DNA of 64,000 bases from Bin87 sp965220055 (GCA_965220055.1 CBDCPE010000004.1:1736001-1800000), one strand, 5' to 3'; counted from the stretch's first letter, positions 38,464 to 46,715 are shown. Made by a program: numbers and translations. The notes: generated from the sequence alone by a model not told the origin.

Positions 38464-38499
38464 TGGCAGAGTTTGCGCCCAAGTCTGCCATCGTATAAT
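38464..38499 (+). promoter_or_regulatory. Promoter with imperfect dyad (lipoprotein gene)
   Basis: TGGCAGAGTTTG is followed by AAGTCTGCCA (38464-38490) and, again after three bases, TATAAT (38494-38499) and CGGGG. The geometry matches the promoter at 35462-35497. Confidence 0.55.
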
Positions 38500-38546
38500 C
38501 GGGGCATACGGTTCAGCGTGAGATTACCGCCAAGGAGGTCCACTCT

Positions 38547-38948
38547 TTGAAGATTCCCACCATTTTAGCTTTCGCGGCGGGAGCCATCGTTGTATGCACT
38601 ATGCTCTCAGCCTGTGGCTCCGACCAGCCTTCGGAATCCAACCACGTAGTCGTTGTCAGCCGCGACCTGGGCATCAACCAGCTTGGCATTGAAGCTTCTC
38701 ATCTGAGCGAAATACCGAATCCCAAAGGAGAAGGGACATTCGTGTATGTGCCACAGACGAGACACTCGGACGTTGAGCGTTACGTGATATGGTTGGTCAT
38801 CGAGGACAGGGCCTTCGCGCTCAACGGCACGACCAAGAACATCACCCCGTCTTTGCCGTGGCCGCGAGAAGCACCCGACGACCTTTGGCAACGCACCGGG
38901 CTCGAAAAGTTCAGCGCTACCGAAGCAATACAGATAGTATTCGGCTAA
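38547..38948 (+). CDS. Small lipoprotein
   Basis: The 133-residue protein starts at TTG behind AAGGAGG. Its N-terminus is a lipoprotein signal (ILAFAAGAIVVCTMLSAC, lipobox LSAC), so it is exported and lipid-anchored. The mature part is about 105 residues with no recognised family. Transcription is probably from the dyad promoter 48 bp upstream. Confidence 0.7.
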   Translation: MKIPTILAFAAGAIVVCTMLSACGSDQPSESNHVVVVSRDLGINQLGIEASHLSEIPNPKGEGTFVYVPQTRHSDVERYVIWLVIEDRAFALNGTTKNITPSLPWPREAPDDLWQRTGLEKFSATEAIQIVFG

Positions 38949-39121
38949 GCGCACACATTCGAGTGTGGCTCCGGGTACCGATTGCGCATCGGCTAATTGG
39001 AATGCGATGAAGGCTTGACCGTAATGGGACGGTCTGGTCGGGAGTTAGGTCGGCGCCGGAGTGGATACTGGCCAGCAACAATTGGCGGTGATCCAACAAT
39101 GCGTGACCGGGAGGGCCCACT

Positions 39122-39889
39122 TTGTACGAAGAACACGGTGAATTTAATCCGCCTCCCGCAGAAACTACGCTGTGGCGTTACACCGATTTCACGAAGTTCG
39201 TATCTCTTCTTGAAGTATCGGCCCTGTTTTTTGCACGGACTGACAAGCTCGGGGACCCTTTCGAAGGTACACACAGCGACCTCAACTACGCGCTGCATCC
39301 AATTTTGTACAAAGATCAGCAGAAAATGATAGACCAGTTGCCCGGCATTCACGAAACGTTTCGGCGATACGTTGCCGTAAATTGCTGGCACTCAAGTGAG
39401 TATGAGTCAGCCGCGATGTGGAACCGTTACGCGCGAGACCACGACGGAGTAGCTATCAAAACCGACTTCAGATACTTAGCCGCCAGTTTCACAGACCCGA
39501 CCACTGTTCATATTGGAAGGGTAGAATACGTCGATTATCGGTCTACCTTCATTCCTGAACACAGCATTTACCCTGCGTTCTTGTGTAAGCGGATAAGCTT
39601 CGAGTACGAGCGGGAGGTGCGTGCATTGATCACGGAGTTTCCACCCAGTGATGGCGCTGGCCTAGGCGCGCATTCGCCGGACGTTTGGGATGTGGGAAGA
39701 TACTGCCAGGTCGAGTTGGGCCAGCTAATTCACGAGGTCGTGGTTTCGCCACTCTCCCCAGAATGGTTCATCCAATTGGTGCAATCGGTGGCATCGAAAT
39801 ACGGCCTCCGATCACCAGTTCGGCGCTCAAGCCTCGCGGATGTTCCACCTCAGGGTTACAGACCAAACCGGTTGGGGCGCGCGCTCTAG
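39122..39889 (+). CDS. DUF2971 family protein
   Basis: This 255-residue protein starts at TTG after GGGAGG. The DUF2971 pattern is clear: LWRYTDFTKFVSLLEVSALFFARTDKLGDPFEG, WNRYARDHDGVAIKTDF, YPAFLCKRISFEYEREVRAL. The family is common in defence and mobile regions and its biochemical role is not settled. It appears intact and ends in TAG. Confidence 0.8.
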   Translation: MYEEHGEFNPPPAETTLWRYTDFTKFVSLLEVSALFFARTDKLGDPFEGTHSDLNYALHPILYKDQQKMIDQLPGIHETFRRYVAVNCWHSSEYESAAMWNRYARDHDGVAIKTDFRYLAASFTDPTTVHIGRVEYVDYRSTFIPEHSIYPAFLCKRISFEYEREVRALITEFPPSDGAGLGAHSPDVWDVGRYCQVELGQLIHEVVVSPLSPEWFIQLVQSVASKYGLRSPVRRSSLADVPPQGYRPNRLGRAL

Positions 39890-40279
39890 CGGTATCGGCG
39901 TGGCTGGTGCATCACGACCCACTCGTGACCTTGGACACTTACTTCGTGCTGGCACCGTACACCCTGGGTGACATCATCTCGGTTCCATAGCAGATAATGT
40001 GCGGCCGGGACCACAGCAAGCACCGGCGCCTGTCTTGGGTGGCCAGCCGGTTAAGGGTGGAAACCGGGACCGCGATATCTACCGCTGGCACTAGATGGCC
40101 GACGCCTTCCACGGGAACTTCTACGAGGACGAGGCGGCGCCCGAGGACATCGACGACTCCCTGGGCGGCGTGGCCCGCCCCCTGGACAAGTTGGAACGTC
40201 TTGCGGGCGGGTTGGGAAGCCGGCCAGAGCCGATTTACGTAACATCTGTTCGGCGAACGAAATGACGAAGCTAGCCAGT
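39890..40279. other. Gap with one doubtful small ORF
   Basis: A 56-codon frame at 40095-40265 (MADAFHGNFYEDEAAPEDID) is acidic and lacks a ribosome site; it may be a relic of a lost gene. Nothing else was recognised. Confidence 0.25.
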
Positions 40280-40504
40280 TCATTGTGTGTAGCGCTCCGC
40301 GACCGTGAAATAACCCCGCAGGTCTTCGGCCATTAACCAAGGTTTCTTCCTGCTGAGGCGATCTTTTTTGAACCCTCTGAGGCGGTTGCATAGCCCACAG
40401 ATGACGATGAATCGGTCGCCTTGTTGGTGGACTTGTGCCTCCGCTCCCGGTATGCCTTGGCAATCGGCGTTATCGCAGCCGAAAATATAATTAATCGGGT
40501 CCAT
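40280..40504 (-). CDS. Small zinc-ribbon-like protein
   Basis: The 74-residue protein (MDPINYIFGCDNADCQGIPG) starts behind an AGGAGGTCCG site. It has two Cys pairs, CDNADC and CGLC, spaced as in a zinc ribbon, and a basic C-terminal half. It could be a DNA- or RNA-binding accessory protein. Confidence 0.55.
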   Translation of the reverse strand: MDPINYIFGCDNADCQGIPGAEAQVHQQGDRFIVICGLCNRLRGFKKDRLSRKKPWLMAEDLRGYFTVAERYTQ

Positions 40505-40921
40505 ATTCGGACCTCCTCTATGAGATTGGCTTAACTTTAAACGCTGTTGGCCGTTTCCGTCCAACGCGATCGCCGGGCGTAGCCTGGTGGTGCGACGGGC
40601 TGCGCGCCCTGGCAGCGGTGAGGAACGATGCGGGCGGAGATCCAGAGCGCGGGATCAGCTGGGCCGTGGTCGTGGATTGGAACTGATGATCGGGAGGTGG
40701 GAGGACCAGCGCAGTTGGATCGGCAGAGGGAAAGATGCGCGATAAGGCCGATTATCGCGCGGCGAACGCCTGTGTCAAGAGCGGGCGCAAGCGGGCGGTT
40801 TTGACCCGTTCCCAGCCTTCGCCAAGGTCCCGAACCGCGCTGCGGGTGCGCTATGGGTGTGTCCGGCCCTCACCGTAACCCCGTTTGCCGCCGTGGCCGG
40901 CCCGCCGGCGACGAAGCCATA
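40505..40921. other. Non-coding region upstream of the tandem array
   Basis: No gene was found apart from the palindromic repeat at 40735-40768. The sequence is GC-rich. Confidence 0.35.
40735..40768 (+). repeat. GCGCGATAA palindromic repeat, copy 1
   Basis: GCGCGATAA and TTATCGCGC flank a six-base loop and are followed by GGCGAACG. A second copy with a four-base loop lies at 43532-43565, just before the primase-like gene's leader. Confidence 0.55.
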
Positions 40922-41026
40922 GGTATCCATTGCAATGGTATCCATACCTGTGCATTGGAATACCAGGCGATGGAATGCACGGGTATCCATTACATTGGTA
41001 TCCATTGCCTTGGTGTCCATTGCATA
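40922..41026. repeat. Seven-unit 15-bp tandem repeat
   Basis: Units begin GGTATCCAT at 40922, 40937, 40982 and 40997 and GGTGTCCAT at 41012, all in 15-bp register; the two units between are diverged and resemble the reverse complement. It would encode a five-residue repeat on either strand. A relic (TACCAATGGATA) lies at 45750-45761, also upstream of an ASCH cassette. Confidence 0.6.
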
Positions 41027-41136
41027 ACAATCGATACCGTTCATGGCCTGGCGCCTTCCCGGGATAAGCACCAAGGGGTCCGGGAACTTTTCACTACAAT
41101 TCGGGTAACACCACAAATCACCCGGAGGTGAGAACC

Positions 41137-41334
41137 ATGCCCCAATGCGTTGCCTGCGGCGCCCAACTCGAACCGCCCGTCCGCACACCCCACACCGTCT
41201 ATATGAAGAAGCTCTACCGCTTCGCCGGACAGAACTACTGCCGCCACCACATCATCGGGGCCGCGGTGGACGCCGGCGTTATCACCGAAGTCAGGGCCAG
41301 CGCCGGACCGGTGGCGACCGTTTCCCGGGAGTGA
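41137..41334 (+). CDS. Small CxxC/CRHH protein, cassette copy 1
   Basis: This 65-residue protein (MPQCVACGAQLEPPVRTPHT) starts behind CGGAGGTGA. The CVAC pair near the start and CRHH further on could bind zinc. It is closely similar to the product at 45871-46104, and both are followed by an ASCH-domain gene, so the pair behaves as a unit. The family has no known function. Confidence 0.65.
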   Translation: MPQCVACGAQLEPPVRTPHTVYMKKLYRFAGQNYCRHHIIGAAVDAGVITEVRASAGPVATVSRE

Positions 41335-41374
41335 CCCTCGCGGTGCGTGCCCAACCCAGCGCGAGAACGCATCG

Positions 41375-41938
41375 ATGTACGCCATCACGCTGCACCAGCC
41401 CTGGGCGTCGCTGATCGCCCTGGGGGTTAAGACCGTCGAGACCAGATCATGGCCGGCGCCGGAGCGGCTGGTGGGCCAGGCAATTGCCATCCACGCCGGC
41501 AAGCGGGTGATCCGACAACCGGTCGGTGCCATTGAGCAGGCGATGTGGGCCCACTTGGGAGAGGACTGGCGCAAGACCATTCCGGCGGGAGCGGTGCTGG
41601 CCACCGCCGTTCTGTCCGGCATGGCGCGTGTGGCGCGTGTCGATCTATCGGTTGGCCTGGCGGTGCATGACGGCATAACCGAGGCCGGGTGCGCCACGGG
41701 GCTGGGACGGACGCGCATCGACCTCTGGGGCGACTTCGGTCCCGGCCGCTGGCTGTGGTTTCTCGCCAGGGAGGCTGGGTTCAAAGCCAGGCGCTGGGTG
41801 GTGGAACGCACTCATAGTTGGCTGAACCGATTCCGGCGCATCCTGGTCCGTTGGGACAAGTCCTCCGAAAATTACATCGCCTTTCTTCATTTCGCCGGCG
41901 CACTCATCTCCCTCAGACCCGCTGGGTTATTAGGATAG
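41375..41938 (+). pseudogene. ASCH-domain protein, copy 1, 3' end replaced by an IS
   Basis: The first 130 residues form an ASCH domain (MYAITLHQPWASLIALGVKT, PAPERLVGQAIAIHAGKR, GDFGPGRWLWFLA), related to RNA-binding PUA-like folds. After about 41768 the frame runs into the C-terminus of an IS5-type transposase (RRWVVERTHSWLNRFRRILV), so the last ASCH residues are lost. The intact paralogue is at 46109-46579. Confidence 0.7.
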
Positions 41939-41950
41939 GCTCTTATACCC
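41768..41950 (+). mobile_element. IS5-family 3' fragment
   Basis: It encodes the last 50 or so residues of an IS5-type transposase (VVERTHSWLNRFRRILVRWD, YIAFLHFAGALI) and an end-like TTAGGATAGGCTCTTA. It truncates the ASCH gene of cassette 1. Confidence 0.6.
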
Positions 41951-42042
41951 AATTTCGTAGCTGGTCCACCTGGAGACCTTGTGCAACTGCAGCTCAGCAG
42001 ATGTGTGTTGAGGCAGTGCGCGGCAGGACTAATTGTCGTCTA

Positions 42043-43110
42043 TCACTGTTTCCATCCCACGGGAGTCATCAGGAGCATGCCGTACCCGCGGTCCTGATGG
42101 CGGCCGATCCCGGTGGCAAGCAACTGATTGAAAGCTGCAATATCCACAATGTCCAGCACGCCGGTCACTATTCCAGACGGCCCCTTAGATTCGAAGCCAT
42201 ATCTGTAGGGGTGAAGCCGGACTTCGTCGCTAAAATTTAACAGCCTTGCGGTTCTCCTGTCGAGCCAAGCGCCCCCTTTAGCCAGTTCTTCGGACAGCCA
42301 TTGACTGTATACTTCTTCTCGGGTGGGCGGAATTTCATCGTCCCTGCAATTTTCCAATGTATGTTGATACCAGTCCACCTCAATAGCTGGCGGCAGATCC
42401 CCTTCGACGTGAGCCAAAAACGTTGGCCGAACACGGACTGCAAACGTCACGCGCAGTCCTGGCGGCCAATTCGGTGGCATGAGCTTGCTAGCGATGCCAT
42501 TAATCGGTATCACCCTCCCCAGTAGAGCACCGGAATGGTGTTCGTGGGCTCGTTGCATCTGTTCCGCATCAGCCGCCCCGTACGCCAAGAAGTGCGGGCG
42601 CTTGTTATTTGGGCCCAACATCGTGCGGAAGGTGTTCGGAATTAGGTCTCTACCGAAACACTCCTCCATCAGGCAGCTCATGATGTAATCAAGTTCATGT
42701 TCATCACGGTACTGCATGTATTCGGCGAGTGCATCAAGGTCGATCTGCCCGCGCACCATGTAGAGCCTGTCCTTGGTCATTATTGTCTCTTCGCTGTCCA
42801 GCTGTTCGTCTCCCTGCTCGGGGGATTGCCCGATGAAGGTCTCCTCAAAAGTGATCGCATTGGAGAGGCGAGACCACCCCAGGGGTTCGGTGTCCGGGTT
42901 CAGCTGGTAATCGAATTCGTCCAACATCGCTTGCTGGCCCTCTATCAAACAGGGTGGGCATTGTTCGACCTCACCGCGAAACCTGACGAATCTCTCAATG
43001 GTGAGATTGGGCGGGTTCCGGTGTACCCGGTAGGTATGTCCACACAGCGCTGTGATGATGAAAACCGGCCACCCTTCTTCCCTCCCGTACGCGATAGCAA
43101 ATTCGGCCAT
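42043..43110 (-). CDS. Cas6e (Cse3)-like protein with extra N-terminal domain
   Basis: This 355-residue protein starts behind AAGGAGA. Residues 114-355 match type I-E Cas6e: MVRGQIDLDALAEYM, a PHFLAYGAADAEQM strand, SKLMPPNWPPGLRVTFAVRV, REEVYSQWLSEELAKGGAWL, and the C-terminal Gly-rich loop GIGRHQDRGYGMLLM. Cas6e cuts CRISPR transcripts within repeats. The usual active-site His in the YxxH motif of related proteins appears replaced by Ser145 (DYIMS). Residues 1-110 are an added region with CGH (23-25) and CPPC (51-54), possibly zinc-binding. No CRISPR array or other cas gene is in the window, so its substrate is unknown. An internal start at Met111 is possible. Confidence 0.75.
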   Translation of the reverse strand: MAEFAIAYGREEGWPVFIITALCGHTYRVHRNPPNLTIERFVRFRGEVEQCPPCLIEGQQAMLDEFDYQLNPDTEPLGWSRLSNAITFEETFIGQSPEQGDEQLDSEETIMTKDRLYMVRGQIDLDALAEYMQYRDEHELDYIMSCLMEECFGRDLIPNTFRTMLGPNNKRPHFLAYGAADAEQMQRAHEHHSGALLGRVIPINGIASKLMPPNWPPGLRVTFAVRVRPTFLAHVEGDLPPAIEVDWYQHTLENCRDDEIPPTREEVYSQWLSEELAKGGAWLDRRTARLLNFSDEVRLHPYRYGFESKGPSGIVTGVLDIVDIAAFNQLLATGIGRHQDRGYGMLLMTPVGWKQ

Positions 43111-43266
43111 TTATTTTTCTCCTTGTTGACCTTCGTCTTGATCTGCCGACCAATGGTTCGGCGTAGCCTGTTGTATCACTGAAGCTGGACTTTACGCATT
43201 TCCAAGCAGCGCAAGCAATGGAATCATGAGTGAATGAGTCGATGGTACAGAGCGGCTGGGCGTGGT

Positions 43267-43494
43267 CTATACCTCCAAGTAGCGGGCCACGGTGCGGGCC
43301 TCGGCCGGTAGAGAGCGCAGGCCGACCTCGGCGGACCAGCTTTCGAACAGTCCCCACTGGGTTCCGTAGACGCGCTGGGTGTTATCGGAGAGGACCGACT
43401 CCAGGGCCTCGGCGACGCCCCGGTCGGCGGCTTGCAATGCCGGCAGTGATGCGGGCCGGTGGGGAGTGATCTGGGAGCCGGCGGTGGTGGTCAT
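43267..43494 (-). pseudogene. Tyrosine recombinase N-terminal fragment
   Basis: The 75 codons (MTTTAGSQITPHRPASLPAL) contain the SAM-like core-binding segment of phage-type integrases (SDNTQRVYGTQWGLFESWSAEVGLRSLPAEARTVARYLE). It ends at a TAG with no catalytic domain following. It starts behind GGAGA. It is a relic of the integrase of a mobile island. Confidence 0.6.
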
Positions 43495-43531
43495 GGGCAG
43501 GTCTCCGGAGGGATGATATCGGCGGGTGACA

Positions 43532-43565
43532 GATGCGCGATAACGTATTATCGCGCGGCGAACGG
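43532..43565 (+). repeat. GCGCGATAA palindromic repeat, copy 2
   Basis: GCGCGATAA and TTATCGCGC with a four-base loop, followed by GGCGAACG as in copy 1 (40735-40768). It lies between the integrase fragment (divergent) and the primase-like gene. Confidence 0.55.
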
Positions 43566-43850
43566 GCGTGCGCAAGACGGTCACCGCGGGCCCCGCGACC
43601 ACGACAGCCATCGCCCATTCCAGCACAAACGTCCGTCGAGGCGGGAACCGCTCCCCAGCGCCCAGGGTCGCCGCCCGGACCGTCGGGTCCTACCGTGCGC
43701 CCGCGGCCTAAAAAGGAGTTTTTTGGTGAAAACGCGCTTTTTGCTGTCTCGGCTGTCGTACCACTCTTGAAACGGGGGTTGGACGAAGCGTCCCGGGCGC
43801 TGCACCACCATGGGATCAGACGATATCTCAGCGCCACGGAGGTCATCATC
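43566..43850. other. Leader region of the primase-like gene
   Basis: The frame is open but the composition is non-coding-like. A GGAGGT site lies just before 43851. No other signal was recognised. Confidence 0.3.
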
Positions 43851-45434
43851 ATGACGCAGGCGACATTTTTGGGACCAGATCACCAGGATGAGGAGGGCCA
43901 GCGCGTGCCGGAGACGGCGGCGCGGCACGGTCCCGGCGTTGACCCTCCGGCCATCGAAAATTGGAGGACGGGCGCGGTGGAGCTGTTCGTGGGGGTTAGG
44001 GACCTGTATGCCGCCACCGCCTGGGGCGATGCACTGCGCCTGGTCCATGGTCACCCCTCTGACGTCCGGCTGTTCGTCGGACCTGATCTGATCCAACGGC
44101 TGCTACTGCGCGACCGGTGCACCGGCATGTGGCACATGCAGGGTACACCGAGCTTCGAGGGCGTGACTGACGCGATGATGGCTGAGGCCGGCGAGGAGGC
44201 GCTGGAGATGGCGGCGGCGGACCCCACGGTGGACGCACGGACCGTGCACAGGCTGAGGCGCCATATCGAGACCACTGGTGGCGGCTCCGCCGCCCGGGCG
44301 CTGCGGCGGGTCCCCCGGCTGGCGGCGGACCCGACCGTGCACATCCCCAGCGTCGACGTCAGCGTCCTGAATCCTGTGGCCGAGCGTCCGGTCCTGCTGG
44401 CCGGCGATCAGATCGTCGGGCTGTCCGACGGCAGGGTCCTGTCCCCATGCGACCTCAGGGGGCACTACCTACTGGACGTGGCCCCCGGCCCCACCTCATA
44501 CGTACCCGATGCCGTCACCCACGAATCCCCGGGCACTGCCATGATGCGCCGGTTCCTGCGCTACCTGGGAAACGGGGACGACGAGATCATGACCCGACGA
44601 CTGGGCTGGCAGCTGTGCGGGCGTCACGCGACGCTCGACGTCATCGCAGGCGACCACCGCGCTATGCGGCTGCTGGCGAGAGCGCTGCGTGAGACTCTGG
44701 GACCCAGCGGGGTCCACATTCTGTCCCTGGATAGGGGCGATATCAAAACTCGGGACATCGCCCAGGGGATGGAAGTGGCCCGCCTCTGCGTGTGGCCGGG
44801 AGCCGACACCCGATCCAGATTCCCGGTGTGGGAGATCCACGACTTGATCAGCCAGGCCAACCCGTTCCGCCAGGGGAATCTGCTCGCGCTCGTCGCCGAC
44901 TGGCCCGAGGATTGGGATACTTTGGACCATCGCATCGCCTCCGCATGCGGTTGGGCGTGGCGCGTCCAGGAGACCCTGGACGCGCAGGGCATCGATGTCG
45001 ACGCCATGCTGGATCCGGACGGACGGGAGTGCCTGCTGGCCATGCTGGTCAGCGGCGCCGTTCGGTACCACGAGGAGCTGCAGGGCAGCGGGGCGCCACG
45101 CGGGGCCGGAGATCCGGGTCAGGTGGCCGGCAGCGGATACAGCCGGGCGTGTGCCGAGGAAATGCGGGTGGCCAGCTCGTCCTCGATCCACCGCGCCCTG
45201 TATCGGGCGATAAAGTTCACCGACGACCCCGATGACGTGATGACCATGACGGGTGTTGCAGACGCCCTGACCGCCGTTGGGGAAGGCTCGGTTGGTCATC
45301 ATGTGATCGGCAAAACGATCCGGCGCATGTGGCCGGCGGTGGAGTCGGGCCGAGACCGGATCGACGGTGTGCAGACCCGGGTGGTCCGGCGGGTGGCGCC
45401 AAGGTCCGAGGCCGAGGCCGAGGAGCTGTTGTAG
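43851..45434 (+). CDS. Primase/helicase-like protein of a mobile element
   Basis: This 527-residue protein starts MTQATFLGPDHQDEEGQRVP behind GGAGGT. From about residue 80 it follows the layout of P4/D5-type phage and plasmid primase-helicases: a helical lead, then a strand-rich segment (LLAGDQIVGLSDGRVLSPCD, where relatives have NxxNGxxDLRTGEL) and an AAA+-like region (MMRRFLRYLGNGDDEIMTRRLGWQLCG). The expected Walker A is replaced by VIAGDHRAMRLLARAL (264-279), without GK(S/T), so ATPase activity is doubtful. The neighbouring integrase fragment fits an integrative element. The family call is moderate. Confidence 0.5.
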   Translation: MTQATFLGPDHQDEEGQRVPETAARHGPGVDPPAIENWRTGAVELFVGVRDLYAATAWGDALRLVHGHPSDVRLFVGPDLIQRLLLRDRCTGMWHMQGTPSFEGVTDAMMAEAGEEALEMAAADPTVDARTVHRLRRHIETTGGGSAARALRRVPRLAADPTVHIPSVDVSVLNPVAERPVLLAGDQIVGLSDGRVLSPCDLRGHYLLDVAPGPTSYVPDAVTHESPGTAMMRRFLRYLGNGDDEIMTRRLGWQLCGRHATLDVIAGDHRAMRLLARALRETLGPSGVHILSLDRGDIKTRDIAQGMEVARLCVWPGADTRSRFPVWEIHDLISQANPFRQGNLLALVADWPEDWDTLDHRIASACGWAWRVQETLDAQGIDVDAMLDPDGRECLLAMLVSGAVRYHEELQGSGAPRGAGDPGQVAGSGYSRACAEEMRVASSSSIHRALYRAIKFTDDPDDVMTMTGVADALTAVGEGSVGHHVIGKTIRRMWPAVESGRDRIDGVQTRVVRRVAPRSEAEAEELL

Positions 45435-45870
45435 CTCTAACCCGCGCAGGCCTCTCCCGGGCCGGTCGCCCATTTCCCGTGTCCCGGTTCGACGTGAGCA
45501 TCAAAAGTTCGCCGTCGTAATTCAGTCCACGAGCATTCGGAATCGCAGCGGACCATAGACTGCCTGGACGTACTTCCTGCCCCAACGTCGTGGGGCGCTC
45601 GTGGTTGCCGTATTGGAGTTCTCGCGCCAACGCTTCTCTGATCCTGTCGATTTCCTCGTGCTCGGCGGTACCGGGAAGTCGCCGATTTTTGTGATGTGAC
45701 TTGACGTGGCGGACGTAGGCATGCGAGTTCGTGACTTCAATCCATTCCATACCAATGGATAAAAGCCGACCAGGCGGCGCGCGGGTGGCCGGTTGGGGTA
45801 AACGATAAAGGAGTGCGAGGTGTCTTGACTACAATGGCGGCAACAAGCCTGTTCACCGGAGGTGAACGCC
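45435..45870. other. Gap upstream of cassette 2
   Basis: A minus-strand frame from 45750 (MEWIEVTNSHAYVRHVKSHH) looks coding for about 90 residues but runs into the primase gene and lacks a ribosome site. A TACCAATGGATA relic of the 15-bp array is at 45750-45761. CTTGACTACAAT at 45824-45835 may be part of the cassette promoter, as ACTACAAT also precedes cassette 1. Confidence 0.35.
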
Positions 45871-46104
45871 ATGCCCTGCTGCGTTGCCTGCGGCGCAGAA
45901 CTGGAGCCGCCCGTCCGCGCTCCCCATACCGTCTACGCCAAGACTCTCTACCGGATCGGCGGGCAGGGTTACTGCCGGCACCACGTCATCAGGGCCGTGG
46001 TGACCGCCGGCGTCATCGCCGAGATCAAACCCGGCGCCGGACCGGTCGCGGTCGTGCGGCGGGGAGCGCCCTCGGCCGATTATGACCAGCCCCACCAGCG
46101 CTGA
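45871..46104 (+). CDS. Small CxxC/CRHH protein, cassette copy 2
   Basis: This 77-residue paralogue of 41137-41334 (MPCCVACGAELEPPVRAPHT) starts behind CGGAGGTGA. CVAC and CRHH are conserved, which supports a structural metal site. It lies four bases before the ASCH start. The two cassettes share upstream ACTACAAT and the ribosome site, so regulation is probably the same. Confidence 0.7.
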   Translation: MPCCVACGAELEPPVRAPHTVYAKTLYRIGGQGYCRHHVIRAVVTAGVIAEIKPGAGPVAVVRRGAPSADYDQPHQR

Positions 46105-46108
46105 CCCG

Positions 46109-46579
46109 ATGTACGCCATCACCCTGCACCAGCCCTGGGCATCGCTGATCGCCCTGGGGCTCAAGACGGTGGAGACCCGTTCCTGGCCGGCTCCGCAGCG
46201 GCTGGTGGGTCAGCGCATCGCCATCCACGCCGGGAAGCGGGTGGTCCGTCAACCGGGCGCTGCCATCGAAAGGGAGCTGCGAGCCCGCTTGGGACACGAC
46301 TGGCGTCTGATCATACCGACGGGCGCGGTGCTCGCCAGCGCCGTTCTGGCCGGCATGGCCCGGGTGGCGCACGTCGACCCGCTGATCGGCCATGCGGTGC
46401 ATGATCTGATCACCGAGGTCAGCTGCGCCGTGGGAACGAGGCGGACTCCAATCGATCCTTGGGGCGATTTCAGCGCCGGCCGCTGGCTGTGGTTCCTCGC
46501 CGACGTAGAGGCGTTGCCGGATCCGGTGTCGGCCATGGGCCGCCAGTCATTCTGGCGCTGGCATGGCGACGGCGGGTGA
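46109..46579 (+). CDS. ASCH-domain protein, copy 2
   Basis: The 156-residue intact ASCH protein begins MYAITLHQPWASLIALGLKT. The domain signature WASLIALGLKTVETRSW, the AIHAGKR strand and GDFSAGRWLWFLADVE are all present. ASCH domains resemble PUA folds and usually bind RNA or modified nucleotides. The start was placed at 46109 by comparison with copy 1; a start at 46082 would overlap the upstream gene. Confidence 0.8.
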   Translation: MYAITLHQPWASLIALGLKTVETRSWPAPQRLVGQRIAIHAGKRVVRQPGAAIERELRARLGHDWRLIIPTGAVLASAVLAGMARVAHVDPLIGHAVHDLITEVSCAVGTRRTPIDPWGDFSAGRWLWFLADVEALPDPVSAMGRQSFWRWHGDGG

Positions 46580-46715
46580 CCGCTGTCTGGCCACCACCTG
46601 GTTATGATAAGGCTGCGGCAGTGGCGGCCGGCCACTCTGCCATATCACACGGAGTAGCGCACATCCGACCTGATAGAATGTGGTCACGACCGCTTGTCAA
46701 TGCGACCTTCACGCG

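Noticed and set aside
40922..41026. CRISPR array
   Set aside because: The repeat period is only 15 bp with no spacers, so it is a tandem repeat and not a CRISPR, despite the Cas6e-like gene 1 kb away.
44496..45473. A minus-strand gene opposite the primase-like gene
   Set aside because: The plus-strand frame has a good ribosome site and family-like layout, and the minus-strand translation is low-complexity with no motif.
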